64,000 nucleotides of DNA, taken from NCBI RefSeq assembly GCF_910592395.1, contig NC_088311.1, forward strand, positions 21,307,695 to 21,371,694, written 5' to 3'. Each line of letters begins with the position of its first letter. Within the stretch, counting starts at the first letter, position 1. Below are positions 1 through 13,929 of this stretch, piece after piece. The notes under the pieces were generated by a model. That model was not told the origin of the DNA, searched no databases, and worked only from the letters and a program-made list of their open reading frames with translations. This DNA comes from Lineus longissimus. Taxonomy: Eukaryota; Nemertea; Pilidiophora; Heteronemertea; Lineidae. A program made the translations under genes and the position numbers.

Positions 1-1295
1 ACCTACACTGCAGGTCACTCAAGGTTTCACTAGGTCAAAGGGACAGCAAGAAGCCACAAAGAGCGTGATCGGTTCAGCAATGTGTGCAATTGATCTTTAC
101 ATACAAGAATGGCTTCCAGCAAGATCATGACATCTCCTAACAGGATAATTGAAAACAAACATTGACCTGCAATAAACATTGCACAAGAATTGGGTGTATC
201 CATAGGCCTGTCGCCTGAGTTCCACAAGCCATGTTCAAAACTGCCTCACAACCTGGCAATATTATTAGAGATCAGAATTACATGTAGTGTGATACAACAT
301 ATGGTAGTGCATGGTGGCAGGCAGAAGCATTATCCCTCTGGCTAGGTAAATCCCATGCCCAAGTTGTCCCTTTAAGAGGATTGGAGGTTACTTCTACCTG
401 GTTCTCAAGCTTAAGTTGAGAAGACAACAGCATCACAGCACAGGCCTTAAGGAATTCAGGTCAAGTGCCATTTTCATTTGAACTTTGTATGAGGTATAGT
501 CCCTTTAAGACTAATGGGTTTACCTCACACCTGGCTTTCACCTGACACCCCTAGAGCAGTTGCTCCTATCCATTGGATCCATTCCTCTATCTCTTTAGCA
601 ATTATACCTAATTGCTCCCGACCATTTTGCTAATTACTGCTAAAGATAATGACTATTTCCTTACATTAGCAGTTTGCTTAGTTTATTTATTCTTTTCAAG
701 TAAATGGTATTGTTTCATCTCTTCTTTCAAGACCGTTTCCGAGTTATCTTCACCCATCTCTGACCCGAGACTGGTAAACCAACACTGAAGCTATGTTCTC
801 CAAGTTCCATCTTAAAAAGAGAGTTTCTAGGTCTTGCAGTAGAATTATTTGGGTCCATCTGTCGCTGACTGGGTGACTGGGTGAATCATGTACATTCCAT
901 TCTTTATTTGGCGAAAGGAAAATGACGTCTAGATTAAAACAGTTAATTAATAGTCTTTTTCTTGGTTAATGAATGACAGACCAAGAAATAACTTTTGATA
1001 TAGCTATTACATATAAATACTTGAACTCTATAGTGCCTAATGTGACACAGCAGTCCAATGTGATACAGAGAGAATTAGGATCCCTAAAACTGGTACCTGG
1101 TATCAAAGGTTATCACAGCTACATGCCCTCAAGATTAACAGTTTTACCGGCAGACGCGGCTCTTGTCGCACATACCAGTGATCATAATTGCAAGTAGCAC
1201 GAATTTAAATCACTCATTTATTGTGCAATGCCTCATCCTTGATCCATGTTTTAGTGATACATGCGTGCCCTCATTTTTGGTTCGTTTCATTCCAG
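1..1295. other. Peroxidasin intron sequence, no exon recognised
   Basis: The first exon seen, at 1296, starts in codon phase 2 and continues a leucine-rich repeat, so this stretch should be intron of the peroxidasin gene whose 5' exons lie outside the window. I looked for further 72-bp leucine-rich-repeat exons flanked by AG and GT in this stretch and saw none. The short open frames here have no recognisable content. Confidence 0.6.
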
Positions 1296-4200
1296 ATACA
1301 TCCATTTTAATCGTATAGAAGAAATTCAACCAAAAACTTTTGCAAATCTGCCATCTATACGACGATTGTAAGTAGATTATTTTTCATTTTGACAATTTTG
1401 TGGAATTTTTATAACTACATGATAATTCGAGGCCAAAATGCTCTTTCTGTCCAAAACCCCCTTGCAAACACTATGGCGAGAAACATTTGTTAGAGGTCAG
1501 CATAGTGTGGCAGTACATGTGGAGGCGCATGGTGATGATCAGGGGTATTATCCTCCAACCACCGAAATCCCACAACCATCTTGCCGCCTTTAACACCAAA
1601 GACATATGACATTTCTTAACGATACGAAATTCGTGATTGAATTTGACACTTTCGGAATTGCGTAATGCGTACCATATATAAATTTCAGCACCCAGTTTCA
1701 GCATACTTGTATGCATGAATAACTGCACTCCACATTGTGGATAACTGCTTTTCTATTTTCCTGGACCACCAGTAATTACAAGCAGTGTACCCCTTTAAAA
1801 TATCTTAGACCACCTGACAGAAGTTTTATCAGCTCTGACAATTAATAGAAGAAAAGGCACCAGGTATTCCTCACGAAATGAAAGTTTCTGTTGGTTTGTT
1901 TGCTGCTGCAGCATTTTTGCTTGTTTCTCGGCAAAACACCTTTTTCATGAATCGCTACACAACAGATCCAATTTCCACAGAAAGGTACAGGCTAACTGCT
2001 TGTGGGATATACCTCTGTTTATGCCATGATGGATGTCAAAAAAGAACAAATTCTTTGTATACCAACCTGGGACTAACACAAATACAGTGCTCAATATGCA
2101 CAGCATGTTTGGCAAATCTTCATCCAAGTTGAGTTGAAAATGACTATAAATCTACTAATTGAATGTCATTAGTGTAAAAACTGATAATGTTCATAAAACA
2201 TTTATCCCAATTGATCAGTGTGCGATATTGTATAACCATTTTGACCTGCTGTTGGCTCTGTCATCAGTCAAACTTCAAAAATCACTTGTCATACCGTTGT
2301 GATTGTTGTATCGATAGGAGCACTGACTCAAGCCGTGAGAGTGTTGCCTGAGAGTTTGTATATCAATGCCCAACTAAATATGCGAGTGATGTGTGAATTT
2401 CCACTGCCACAGGCTGCATTTATGCCCCCCTCCCCCCGCTTGGCCCCAAGAAACATGTCTGTTAAAGCTAAAGCAATAAATTACCTTTCATCAAATTTTC
2501 ACTTTCTTTAGGCAAGAATGTGTGACTTCCACTGAGGTATGGACCAGTCAGATGCCCTGTAAGCTCTACAGCCTATGCTACGAACAAGCATGATCGGTGT
2601 CGACTTACGATTGGTCAAAACCTCATCGGAATGAAGATTATGCCTAAGAAATGTGGAGGACGAAGATGTATAAATAGTGATAACTTTTATTGGATACATG
2701 TTGGGGGCTAGGAAATTTGATGTTTTTTCAAATATATATTTTGCCGTTTTCCTCTTTTCTTTGCAGGTTTTTGCATAATAACAAATTAAAGAGATTACCC
2801 AAAGGAGTATTCAACCATGTTCCATCTTTACGGAGGCTGTAAGTCTGTTTTTCATTTCATAGTCGTATAAGCCATTTGCAAAACCTCCATGCGAATTTCC
2901 ATACCTGATTGGACTAACAACGTCATGTGACCTCTCCTCTCCCTTGAAATGTGATGGCTCCTTCAGACTCACATTCCTCGGGCCCGAAAGATCTATATTG
3001 CCCTCGGAAGAAGGGCATATTTGATCAAAGTTTAAACAGCTGTGCTATAATGGTACCAGGTGCCCATCTGCATATGTGAATTAAAAAGCATTTGCAATCA
3101 AGGGTTAATGCGAAGCGGAAGAATTTTAACGTTAGTTTGATATTAGTGTCAAGAACTGGGACATCGTTTTTATAGGCATTGTGAATGCATAAATTCCATG
3201 GCAGGGCGATCAGCTGTCTGCAGCCAGAAGCTCTTTCATGAAGAGATACTTACGTACAGATCACTTGCCAATATTCTTGTAACAGATACCACATTGCTAT
3301 GATTGGTATCTTTATGGCAATTCAAAGTTTATTTCTGCATCCTGTTTAATCTGGTGTTTATTGTCAACAGTTGTGATGATGTCCCAAGTGAGTGCTCTTT
3401 AGGACTCTGAACTTCCATGCACTTAACTACAGTGTTGCAATTGGCCATCATCCAATCCTATTATAAATAATGAGATATTTTTTCTGTGTTGTCATTAATT
3501 GTCTTGTTGGTATGTTTGGAGGTCAACGTACCTCTCAGTAAAGCAACCCGCATCGAGCAATATTTGTCAGTGGCCAAGAATTAACTTGCACTACACTTCC
3601 TTTAAGTATGAAATCTTCTCTTTGCAGGCGTTTAGATTCCAATGCGTTAATATGCGATTGTCGAATGATGTGGTTGGCACAGATGTTACAGCACGACATG
3701 CGTGGGATGGAGACGGCAGCGACGTGTATGGAACCTCGTACAATGCAGGGGAAGTCACTCACCAGTGTCAGAATGGAGGAGTTCCATTGTAGTAAGTCCA
3801 TGAACTTGAAAGTTCGATCGCCAGGAAATTGCTAGAGATAATTTTCTGCAATGTAATGGTGGACGACGTCAGCAAGGACGTCATGTCAAGAACAGAGCTT
3901 GGTGGCCTATTCCGCATGATGTCAGACAGAAGAGAACCCATATCAAAAAGAAGTATACCTAGGTCAAATCTCCCTGTTCAGGAAACGTGGCGAGCGGCCT
4001 GCAGCTTAAGCAAAAAACCTGTATTTTATTATCAGTACAACAACTCATAAATTGTACAAGTTCCAATTGTTTTATGGACGGTTCAGCTTTAAGTAATCCC
4101 TTCTCCCAATCTCTTCCTAGAGAAGCCTTTATTGAAGAGGGAAGCCAAGAGTCGCATCGATGTGTCGTTTGGCAAGACAGCATACTTCAAGTGTCAAGCA

Positions 4201-7200
4201 GAAGGGGACCCAGATCCAGAAATTATCTGGTTTCATAACAAGTACGACAGTTTTCTTTATAGTATATCAGGAGTGGGTTGAATTCATGCCAGTATTGTCA
4301 CAGTGAGTTATTCATTACATTTGGCAATAAGATGTGATATCTCCAAATTTCAGAGCATTCGGGCCAACAGTAAAACTTATTTGATAGAAAATATCCAAAC
4401 TTTTCATTGCGTTTTCAGTTAAATTCAAAAGTTTGGAGCCATTTGTCTTAAACTGGCAAAAAGGGTCTCTTGTTTTGTGATGAAACTGTTCATTTCCTCC
4501 TCTAGCATCACCATCCCTGTAGAAGATCTGAATGAAAAATACAACGTCCTGGATGACGGAACCTTGATGATCAAAAACCCTGAGAAGGCTGATCAGGGCG
4601 TTTATGAGTGTGTTGCTAAAAACGATCTCGGTGAAGCGAAAAGCTTGGGTGTAGAACTAAGATATTTAGGTTAGTCATGTTATCTTCCAGCTATGTTATA
4701 TTTGCTTTGGGACTGAGGACTTCCAAGTTTGATTTTAGAGTTTGTCAGCAAGATTGTGGCATGGCATTGAATTGCTTTTCTTTTCATGAGCAGACATTGA
4801 AACAAGGAATAGTAACAAGAGTTTAAAATACTGCCGGGATAGTGCCCTAAGTATGAGGGAGGGGAGATGCTTCTATTCCCCAAGTAAAGGTTGACCCCAA
4901 TTAAGGGAAATGAACTTGAAATTTAACCCCCTCCAGAGTGAACCTGAGGAGCAATTGTGATATCGTGTCTTTCGTCTCTGGAGTGCCGCCTTGTACCTTT
5001 CATATTTAACATCATGATATTTCAGGTGATGATCCCGCCCCTCGTATCCCTCCTGCCTTTACCAGGGCACCAACTGACGCAGTGGTCAATGAAGGTGGCA
5101 CTGTCACACTGGAGTGTTACGCGCAAGGTGCCCCGAGACCCACAATAACTTGGAGCAAAAATCGCGACACAAATCTTATTCGGAATCCAAGGTTTACGGT
5201 TCTTCCGGAAGGGCCTCTAGTTATCAGTAACATCGAGTTTGAAGATCGTGGGATCTACTCCTGTGTTGCCAGAAATGAATTGGGGCTAATTTCGGCGTCT
5301 GCTGGCGTTTTAGTTCAGAGTAAGTGTAAACAATCACGTACCAGTGTTCATTACATTTGAAGCTTTTAGCACATCGATGCACTGTATCCTAATGCTATTG
5401 CCTTAGCTTATGTCTGTGATATGCATTGCTGATCCAGTGAAATGATAGGAGTTACAGTAATGCAGTACACAGTTTTCGGTACGGATATAGGCAGTGTAGG
5501 CAGTCTCTCTATACACTGTAAAGGGGGAAATGTTCATGAGTGTTTTATTTTCTCAATCTTAAGTGATTTGGTGGACTTTAGAGAGAGATGAGTAATATCA
5601 TGTAGTTGAAAGGCACAAAGGAACAAAAAGTTAAGTACGGCTCGCAAAGTCTCCATCCATTTTTCAGTACCACCAAGATTTGTGGAGGTGCCCCAAGATA
5701 TCGATGTTGTAGAAGGACAGCCAGCTTCTTTACGTTGCCGAGCCCATGGCTATCCTCCGCCCAATGTCCAGTGGATCAAAGACAACATCATACAGCCTAC
5801 AACAAGCCGTCAATCATTGGACGCCCTTGAAGGAGGATCCCAGCTGTCTTTTAGGTACATTCGTCGGATTGCTGACAGGGGACAGTATGATTGTGTCGCT
5901 AGCAGTGAGGCTGGGACAGTCGTTGCTAGGGCTCAGTTGCGGGTTGTTGCTAGAGGTTAGTATGATGTCTTATCATGGTGAATCGCTCATTTTTGAGTCG
6001 TCCAACCTCCTAATCTAAGATATTTCCAGAAATATGTTGTTGTTCTGGTTTCCTGGTTGACATTATGATGCTAAAAGACCAATCCTTTCTTTCTTCAGTT
6101 CCTCCAACTTTTACACTTCGGCCCCGAGACTCTGTTGCCTATGCCCTAGATGAGGTGCGTATGCCGTGCCAGGTCCAAGGAGAACCGCAGCCAAACATCA
6201 GATGGTTCCTCGGCACAACTCCTCTTCAAGACTCTGACAAGTATTCCTTCCAAGGAGGGGCGCTGATTATACATAACCTGACCAGAAGGGACGAGGGGAG
6301 ATACGAGTGCCGAGCCAGCAATGGGATCGACACCATACAGTCGATAGCTGTCTTGAAAGTAAAAGGTAAGGCAGTCATGTGTTGATTATGAGAATGAGGT
6401 CTTTCAATAAGTCCCTGTAGATGGTGCTGTGAGTCACTGGCCGGACGTACCTTTTCAGTGCCCGTGTAAACTTAGTAACGACAATGACAACAGCTGGTGA
6501 TGCTGACGTCACATGCGGAATGATCGAGCTAACTGAAACAGCAAAAGACATCACATGGCAAGCACAACTTACTAGGTATGGATTTTGCAAGACGTGCTAA
6601 TATCACAATGTTTCCCTCTGAACTATGAGTGTCTGTGTATGTCTTCTCTCTTCAGGACTTCTTTCACAAAAGGGGCATTTTTACAATGATGAAAATAGTA
6701 CTTTTACTTTTTCAGATACCAATCAGGAGTACATTGGTGACCGATTTGTCAATGAATCCGTCCGAGCTGCGATCAAAGAAGTCAACAATGCATTCGATAA
6801 TACATTGGCAGAACTGTATGATAAAGAACGAACAAGATCGCCATCTGATCTCTTGACAATCTTCCGATTGCCCACACCGTCTGCTTTGGCTGTGACGAGA
6901 GCAGCAGAAATATTCGAACGGACGTTGGAGAATGTTTTGCGTGCTGTTGCAGAGGGGGACAAATACAATGTGACACATTCAGGTTTGTAGAACATTTTGA
7001 CCAGCTTTGGCAAAAATAGGCAACTCAGGGTAATATTGGTGCTTTTTGGAGGCAAATGCTAACCATTGAATGTCTGCAGCAAATACAGAATTTTGTCTAC
7101 ACGAAATAAAAAGTGAGAAAATTTTCCACAAACTTTTGCCTTGTAAACATAACCAAGTTTATAGTACCAGTGCAGATTTATCAACCCTTTCTTGTGGTCA

Positions 7201-10200
7201 TCTGGCATGGACTTTCAATGGTAAAATGTCAGCTAAATGTCCTCTACTAATAAAGGTATTTCTCCTCTTCAGGTGCTCAGCTTTCCTACGACGAGATTAT
7301 TTCACCGACCCACCTCCAGATCATTGCCAACCTCTCAGGTTGTCTCAATCATCGTCACGTCGTCGAATGCACTGACATGTGCTTCCAGGCACAATATCGC
7401 TCCCATGACGGCACGTGTAATAACCTACAGAATCCAATGTGGGGAGCGTCGCTGACTGCTCTACAGAGGATGTTGAAGCCACGTTATGATAATGGAATCA
7501 GCACTCCCGCTGGTAGGTATAACAGTCATGAGTCTGGTGATGACTGTCGATTACATCCATCGGTTTTCAACATTACAGGACTTTGTCACAGTGCAAAGTC
7601 CTCGGTACAAAATGAAGCTGTTTGTCGGCACTTCAGAGATATACAAATACTATAAGTACAAAGTTTCAGCAAATTTGCCGGCGTAGTAACTGCCCCAGCA
7701 TTGTATATTTTTCTATTTCACTGAGCCACCAGTAAAAACAACAAACACAAACTGTGTATCCCTTTAGATAACATAACTTTTCTCTCTTTAGGTTGGAATA
7801 AAAACAAACTCCACCATGGCTACAAGCTCCCAAGTGCACGGTTAATCTCCACCCAGCTTATAGCTAGTAACAAAGTAAATGAGGACGCTACACACACTCA
7901 TATGCTCATGCAATGGGGACAGTTCCTGGACCACGATATTACTTTCACTCCAATGGCCGTCAGTAATGCGCGATTCAGCGACGGCAGACACTGTAATGAA
8001 ACGTGCGAAAATCAATCGCCATGTTTCCCGATTGACGTTCCGTTGGGAGATCCTCGCATACATCGATTCAAGTGTTTAGGATTTACGCGATCGAGTTCAA
8101 TGTGCGGTACCGGAGTTACGTCAGGGTTTCTGCACCGTGTTGCAGCAAGACAGCAGCTTAATCAAATCACCTCTTTTATCGACGCATCAAACGTTTTCGG
8201 AAGTTCTGACGAGGAGGCAAATAATCTCAGAGATTTAACAAATGAGCGAGGATTTTTAAAAGTTGGGATTACCCCGCGTAACGGACGGAGTTTTTTGCCG
8301 TACAATATCAACGCCCCCGTTGACTGTCAAATTGACCCTACCAGGGCTCATATCCCGTGTTTTATAGCGGGAGATCATCGAGCCAATGAACAGTTAGGAT
8401 TATTGTCTCTGCACACGATCTATATGCGGGAACATAACCGTATGGCGGAGGTCCTCTTACGCTACAACCCGCACTGGGATGGTGATCATGTCTATCATGA
8501 AACAAGGAAAATAATTGGTGCAACCATGCAGCATATTACATACTCTCAGTGGCTGCCGAAAGTTCTGGGTGAACCCGGCATGAAGATGTTGGGTACTTAC
8601 CAAGGTTACAACCCAAGTACAGACCCATCTATCCTGAACGTTTTTGCGACTGCAGCTTTCAGATTCGGCCATTCGTTAATCCAACCAATCATTTATAGAT
8701 TGGATGAACAGTTCCAGCAGACAGAATATGGGAATCTTCCCCTGCATAAGGCATTCTTTGCCCCCTACAGACTCGTCGAGGAAGGCGGGGTCGATCCAAT
8801 ATTGCGTGGGCTCTTCCACATTGGGATGAAAAAACCTGAGCCAGATCATCTTCTGAACACTGAATTAACGGAGCGCTTGTTTCGTCTCGCTCACGCTGTA
8901 GCCTTAGACTTGGCCGCCCTGAACATTCAGCGGGGAAGGGATCACGGGCTGCCAAGTTACAACTCATTCAGGCAGTATTGTAATTTGACCAAAGCGCAGA
9001 GTTTCACCGACTTCAGAAGGGAAATAAAAAACGTGGATATTCTGAGGAAGTTAAAGGAGTTGTATGGTCACCCAGGTAGGTGAACTGACAGACTCTTAGC
9101 TGAAATGAGCACCAGTTGACTTAAGAATGGCTGGGGTTCACGTCATCGCATCTTAAGAAGTCAATGAGTCCTGTTCCAAGTCTATTCTTACCTATATACC
9201 GTATGTAACCACCTTTTTGGTCAAGAGACTTGATCAGTCTACAGCCAGAAATGAAGTCTATCACTTTGAGGAGGTAGTTTGCTTGCCCCGGTGCACACCA
9301 GGTCCGAGAAATCGAAAAGCATCTCATTGAAAGGACATGGCTTGCCCAAGGTTGATTGTATGCTTCAAGTATCAATGCGCTTAAAAAGAAATTTGATTGA
9401 TTTTCTAGATAATGTTGACCTGTGGGTTGGAGGTTTGGTGGAGGAACCAATACCTGGGTCGAGGTTAGGCCCAACGTTCATGTGTATCATCGTAGACCAG
9501 TTCAAAAGGCTACGTGATGGAGACCGGTAAGTTCAATAATCAGTCGATACTCGAGAACCTGAGTACCAGGATGACAAAATGGTTGTCCTAACTTCGAACC
9601 TTAGGAATGCAGATTCAAAGAAGCACTATATTAAGGACAGGCTTGTGATTGACAAATGTTGTCAAAAATGGAGCAGTGTTCTTATTACAGTAGACAGATT
9701 GTACTAGTAAATTGGGTCCTAGTGTTGATCATGAGGCACAGAAGAGACTGTCACAATCAGTTAACAGTCATGCATGTGGTAACTGACAACACGACTCTAT
9801 TTTCTATTTCTATTTTCCAGATTTTGGTACGAGAATCCTGGTGTGTTTAGTGCCGCCCAGCTGACCCAGATCAAACAGTCAACTCTCGCCCGTGTGATAT
9901 GTGACAACAATGACGGCACCCTTGAAAACATTCAGAACGACGTGTTTTTGAAGGTCAGCTATCCTCATGGTTACACAGGGTGTGTGAATGTCCCCAAAAT
10001 GGACCTAAAAGTCTGGACTGATTGCTGTCGAGGTAAGAACACATACTCCTGGTCGAGAGGTCTTGGGTTCAACTCCTTCCTTAGGCACCGACTTTATCCT
10101 GTTAAAGTTCAAAGGTTAAGTGAACACTTAGTAGCTGCTCCTTGACAACTTCCAGAAGATTCCTGGATGGCATAGCGCTTTGTGTTCTTTGATTACCAAC

Positions 10201-11428
10201 CGAGGGGTGGCCCGGCCCGAGTTCACATCTCTCCAAGAAAAACTTTGGGAAACAGAGGCAGATTTGCGTCACACTGCCACATTCTTGATGACCAAAGGTG
10301 TAAATGTTTGAACAGTCGAACGCAAAGAAGAAGATGGAGCTTTGTGCAAGAATCTGTCCATGAAAAAGCGCTAAACTTTAAATTTGCATTCACCCTTATC
10401 TTACAAGTGCTCGAATTCTTCTTCAGACTGCAGCAGAAACAAGGACGTCTCCACATTGACCAATCAGCTGAGACAGAGACGCTCAACTGAGTTCAGTTAC
10501 CCTCAGGACAGACCACAGGAACACAAAGCTGCGCCGGAGACTGTTGTCGATCAGCCAGATACTGGGCGGTCTCATGGGTCAACCAAGGACACGATGGGAG
10601 AAATGGATGCCATGGACGTACGGATGGAAGGTGTTGAGAGCGAAGTTGAACGATTGAATCAATTTGTTGGAAAACTAATGAGAAAGGTCAGTTTTTAGGA
10701 GCAAAGTGGGTGAGATGATTTAAGCTTGGTCAAATTATAAGTGTACAGCTGCGACCCTTTCCAAGAAAACCGAGCCAAAGTCGCCTTCAGGCAGTGGCAA
10801 GGCCTGTTCATTGCCCCAGCTATGTGATGTAATAAACTTGCCTTTCTTGAACCACTTTCGACCATTGTGTTAACTTGTTATGACGATAACTTAAACCCTT
10901 AGGATCTAGTTGGATTTTAGCTCAAGGATTTTCTCAAGGATGGCCACATTTGTCATGTGATTTTGTTATTTCATCTCGTTTAGGTTCGGCGACTAGAGAA
11001 GCAACTTGGTGGGGAGAAGTCCTACTGTACTGATGAACAGGGTCTCAGACGGCAACACAAAGAGATTTGGAAGGAAGACGAATGCAAAACATGCAAATGT
11101 AAAGTAAGTAAACATAGCTGAAGTTCGCAAAAAAACCACTTACACTGGGATATAGATGAGCACCAAGTTTCGGCTAATTTGCATGCATAATAACTGCACT
11201 ACGACATTATTTATTTCTATTTGCCAGAGCCACCAGTAAATGCAGTGAACGCGAATGGCATACCCATCAAATGGCCCAGTCAGACTATGTCTTTATTCAG
11301 AACCTGGATGATTTATTTCTTTGTCTCTTTTGCAGTATTCAAAGGTGCGATGTGAAGAAGAACAGTGCCCGTGGGTGGATTGTGAAATTCCAAGACTCAT
11401 CCATGGACAGTGCTGTCCTGTCTGCTGA
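1296..11428 (+). CDS. PXDN: Peroxidasin (partial, 5' end outside window)
   Basis: Secreted haem peroxidase that makes hypobromous acid and forms sulfilimine cross-links in collagen IV of basement membranes (known for the family). Exons, all phase-consistent with GT-AG introns: 1296-1367, 2767-2838 (two 72-bp leucine-rich repeats), 3628-3791 (LRR C-terminal cap, LICDCRMMWLAQ), 4121-4241 and 4506-4669 (Ig 1), 5026-5319 (Ig 2), 5668-5955 (Ig 3), 6099-6365 (Ig 4), 6656-6982, 7273-7512, 7792-9075 (main peroxidase core), 9409-9526, 9821-10032, 10427-10686, 10984-11103, 11336-11428. The core shows the distal histidine motif QWGQFLDHD, GDHRANEQLG, the proximal motif FRFGH and NIQRGRDHG. A von Willebrand C domain (CKTCKCK ... 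CCPVC) ends at the stop codon, as in the family. About 1,365 residues are present. The signal peptide, LRR N-cap and first LRRs are missing because the window begins inside the gene. Domain order is identical to vertebrate peroxidasin. Exon borders come from splice signals and phase only. Confidence 0.96.
1689..1797 (+). repeat. Interspersed repeat family A, copy 1
   Basis: This is a roughly 110-bp segment shared with 7659-7766 and 11161-11273. Conserved blocks in order are AGTTTCAGC, ATAACTGC, a T-rich TATTT stretch, CCACCAGTAA and GTGTACCCCTTT. The three copies are diverged and all lie in peroxidasin introns in the same orientation. No terminal inverted repeat, A/B box or coding potential is visible, so class is unknown. 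Confidence 0.6.
7659..7766 (+). repeat. Interspersed repeat family A, copy 2
   Basis: Shares AGTTTCAGCAAATTTGC, TAACTGC, CTATTTC, GAGCCACCAGTAAA and GTGTATCCCTTT, in that order, with the copies at 1689 and 11161. It ends about 25 bp before the peroxidase-core exon at 7792, so its T-rich end lies close to the splice acceptor tract. Confidence 0.6.
10046..10095 (+). repeat. Possible tRNA-derived SINE fragment
   Basis: GGTCGAGAGGTCTTGGGTTC followed by AACTCC resembles the B-box half of tRNA-derived SINEs (consensus GGTTCRANNCC preceded by a GAGAGGTC block). No convincing A box is seen upstream, because the copy begins close to the exon donor at 10033. Treat as a fragment. Confidence 0.35.
11161..11273 (+). 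repeat. Interspersed repeat family A, copy 3
   Basis: Shares CACCAAGTTTC, ATGCATAATAACTGCACT and GAGCCACCAGTAAATGCA with copies at 1689 and 7659, and the similarity to copy 1 extends across CACC.AGTTTC to AACTGCACT. It lies in the last peroxidasin intron, about 60 bp before the terminal exon. Confidence 0.6.
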
Positions 11429-13110
11429 ACGCTTTGTTACTCATTTGGCTCAAAAAAATATCACTGCCATAATCATGACGATTCCCTAGTTTTGTCCAGT
11501 TCAACAAAAGTATGGGGACAGACGGCAGTAACTGTCCAAGACTCAGGACTGGGATTGGAGTAGTTGGGTATGCCCTCCAGCTGCAACTCTGGTTTGGCAA
11601 CTGAAAGAAGGCAATTTTTCATTCCCATGAACACATGAAGTTAATCATGAGAATGAAAAATGATCGGCTCTGATTTCAGATATCCGTTTCATACACGATG
11701 ACGGATTTCCTCAATGCAGAGAGCTGTCCAACGCACATATTTGTTCAAGAAGGAGTTGGTTAAAAATGCTAGCTGTATGCTTCATATTCTTCCTCTGCTC
11801 TTCATTTGTGGTGGAATAATTCTCCAAGGAGCATTGCACCTTCACTGGAACACCCTGATTCCATTTTTTTATGTCCCTTATTGTACAGTATTGGTGGTTT
11901 TTGTGTGGCCTATGATTCGTCTTTGGCCAGACGGCTGGTAAATCATAGGAACTGACAAAGGATGTTTTTGCAGTGTAAGGTCAAAATAAAGGCACCTCAG
12001 CCCAAGCACTAGAAGTGTACTGTTGGTTGCAGTGGTGTCGGACTTCCTCTTGGATCAGAAACTTGTGGGCTAAAATCATTATGTCTTCTGATGAACACGG
12101 AAAAAGCTATGTCCTATGTGATTTAGTTAAAACGGATGGTCAAGTGTTTTATAGACAATTGAAACAATTATTAAGGTTCAGGCTGATGTGCAGTTCAACC
12201 TTTAAATTCTACTTAAAATGCTCAACAACTAACTTCATCTTATACAGAAGGAAAACGTTCTCCACGAGGATATGTTTTATGAAAATGTTGCCATTGAATG
12301 TTAACATTGAATATGCTCAATGTATAATTTTATATGACTCCTGTATTGTATATGACATGAAATGATCAAAAGATATAACTGTATGTGCTGAACTAATAAT
12401 TTGGAGGCATCTTGCCTGAATAACTAAACGGGTTGTTGGGAGTAAAGATAGAATTTCACAGGGAAGAAATGAGTTAGCACTGTGATTTGGAATTGGACTC
12501 TAAAATTATGTTATATTTGTAGTCGTTATACCACGAGAAAGTGATTGTCTTTATATGATGTTGTCTATGTAGATTTATTAATATGTATCCTATGAGTGGG
12601 CCCCTAAGTGGGCCTAGAATAGATTTTAGATTATTTTATTGTAATACTCATTTAATTGTAAATAGCATTATTTAATTACTAATATCATCACTATTATTTG
12701 ATAATAGGGTAAGAAATGAAGACCCGGTGCAAAAAGGGTCAGGTCACATTTTGATAAGAATTAAGGGACTCTCTCTTTCAAAAACCACAAGGTGTTATTT
12801 GCATCCTCTTAAAGTTTACTCCATCTCAACCAAAAACGTTTGTGTTCTTGTGTGTGAAGTGTATCACCAATCATTTTCCATTCTAATAATTGTAGTGGAA
12901 ATGGCTCTTGGTCATTTTATCAAAATGAAGAAGTAATAACCCCTCAAGACCCTAAGCAAATGTTGCCAGTTTCTTACTTGTACAAAAATATTGTTTAACA
13001 AGAATATACATATGTACATTTCATTACCGGGTAGGCATTTCTTGTTATTCCATTTGGAAATATTTCTAGTGTTTCCTTTATAATGAAGAAATAGACAAAG
13101 TTCCAAATCA
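11429..13110 (+). other. Peroxidasin 3' UTR and AT-rich downstream DNA
   Basis: Follows the TGA at 11426-11428. A canonical AATAAA at 11985-11990 could end the transcript with a UTR of about 0.57 kb. Later AT-rich sequence could hold alternative ends. Open frames here show no recognisable protein features and no splice-bounded exons were found. Confidence 0.5.
11985..11990 (+). terminator. Poly(A) signal, peroxidasin candidate
   Basis: AATAAA hexamer 557 bp after the peroxidasin stop codon, the first canonical hexamer on this strand that I found after the stop. Use in vivo is inferred. Confidence 0.45.
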
Positions 13111-13129
13111 ATGCACTATTTATGCCAGC

Positions 13130-13620
13130 TCCTCCTGGTCCCGAGACAACTCTTAAGTGAGGACGGTCTCCTCCATGTTGTAAATCCCTCTTAAAGACAC
13201 CTGTCCTTTGACAACTCTCAAGAGAGCACAGTCACCTCCATGTTGTGAATCCCTCCTAAAGACACCCGTCCTGGGACAATTCTCAAGAGAGCACAGTCAC
13301 CTCCAGGTTGTGCATCCTTCCTAAAGACACCTGTACCAAGACAACTCTCCAGTGAGCACAGTCTCCTCCAAGTTGTGCATCCCTCCTAAAGACATATGTC
13401 ATGGGATAAAGACACCTGCACTGAGACGACTCTCAAATGAGGACGGTCTCCTCCAAGTCGTGAATCCTTCCTAAAGACACCTGTTCCAAGACAACTCTCA
13501 AGTAAGCACTGTCTCCTCCAAGTTGTGCATCTCTCCTAAAGACACCTGTCCTGGGACAACTTTCAAGAGAGCACAGTCTCCTCCAAGTTGTGAATCCTTC
13601 CTGAAGACACCTGTCTGTCA
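13130..13620 (+). repeat. Minisatellite, 65-bp monomer
   Basis: About seven imperfect head-to-tail copies. The anchor AAAGACACC recurs at 13193, 13258 and 13323, giving exactly 65 bp. Each unit runs through GACAACTCTCAAG, GCACAGTC.CCTCCA, TGTTGTG and AATCCCTCCTAAAGACACC. The same monomer length and the same junction (AGCA.CAGTC.CCT.CATGTTGTG) recur in the array at 27.8-41.5 kb, so the two look related. The region lies between the convergent peroxidasin and geminin genes. Confidence 0.85.
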
Positions 13621-13929
13621 GCCATTTCTCCCTGGGAATACGAGCCTGAGCTGGATCGTAGGAGTGAAGTGTGACCCCTGATTTCCTCATTATGCAGTCT
13701 GCTGGTGATGTCCTTGGTCTCTGTCCTAAAAACAGGGTTCGCCCTCGTCCTTAGTGTGTAGAGATCTGTCACTGTCTAGTGGAATGGTCAGATAGGAAGA
13801 GTGGTCACTTTTACTATTGTATAGTCACAATCAGGATGAAAGAAACATTCAAACTGGTCAACTTTCAAAACTGTCACAAGTGTTCTGGTCGGAAGCTCTT
13901 TGGACACTGCTTCATAATGTTCTTATTCT

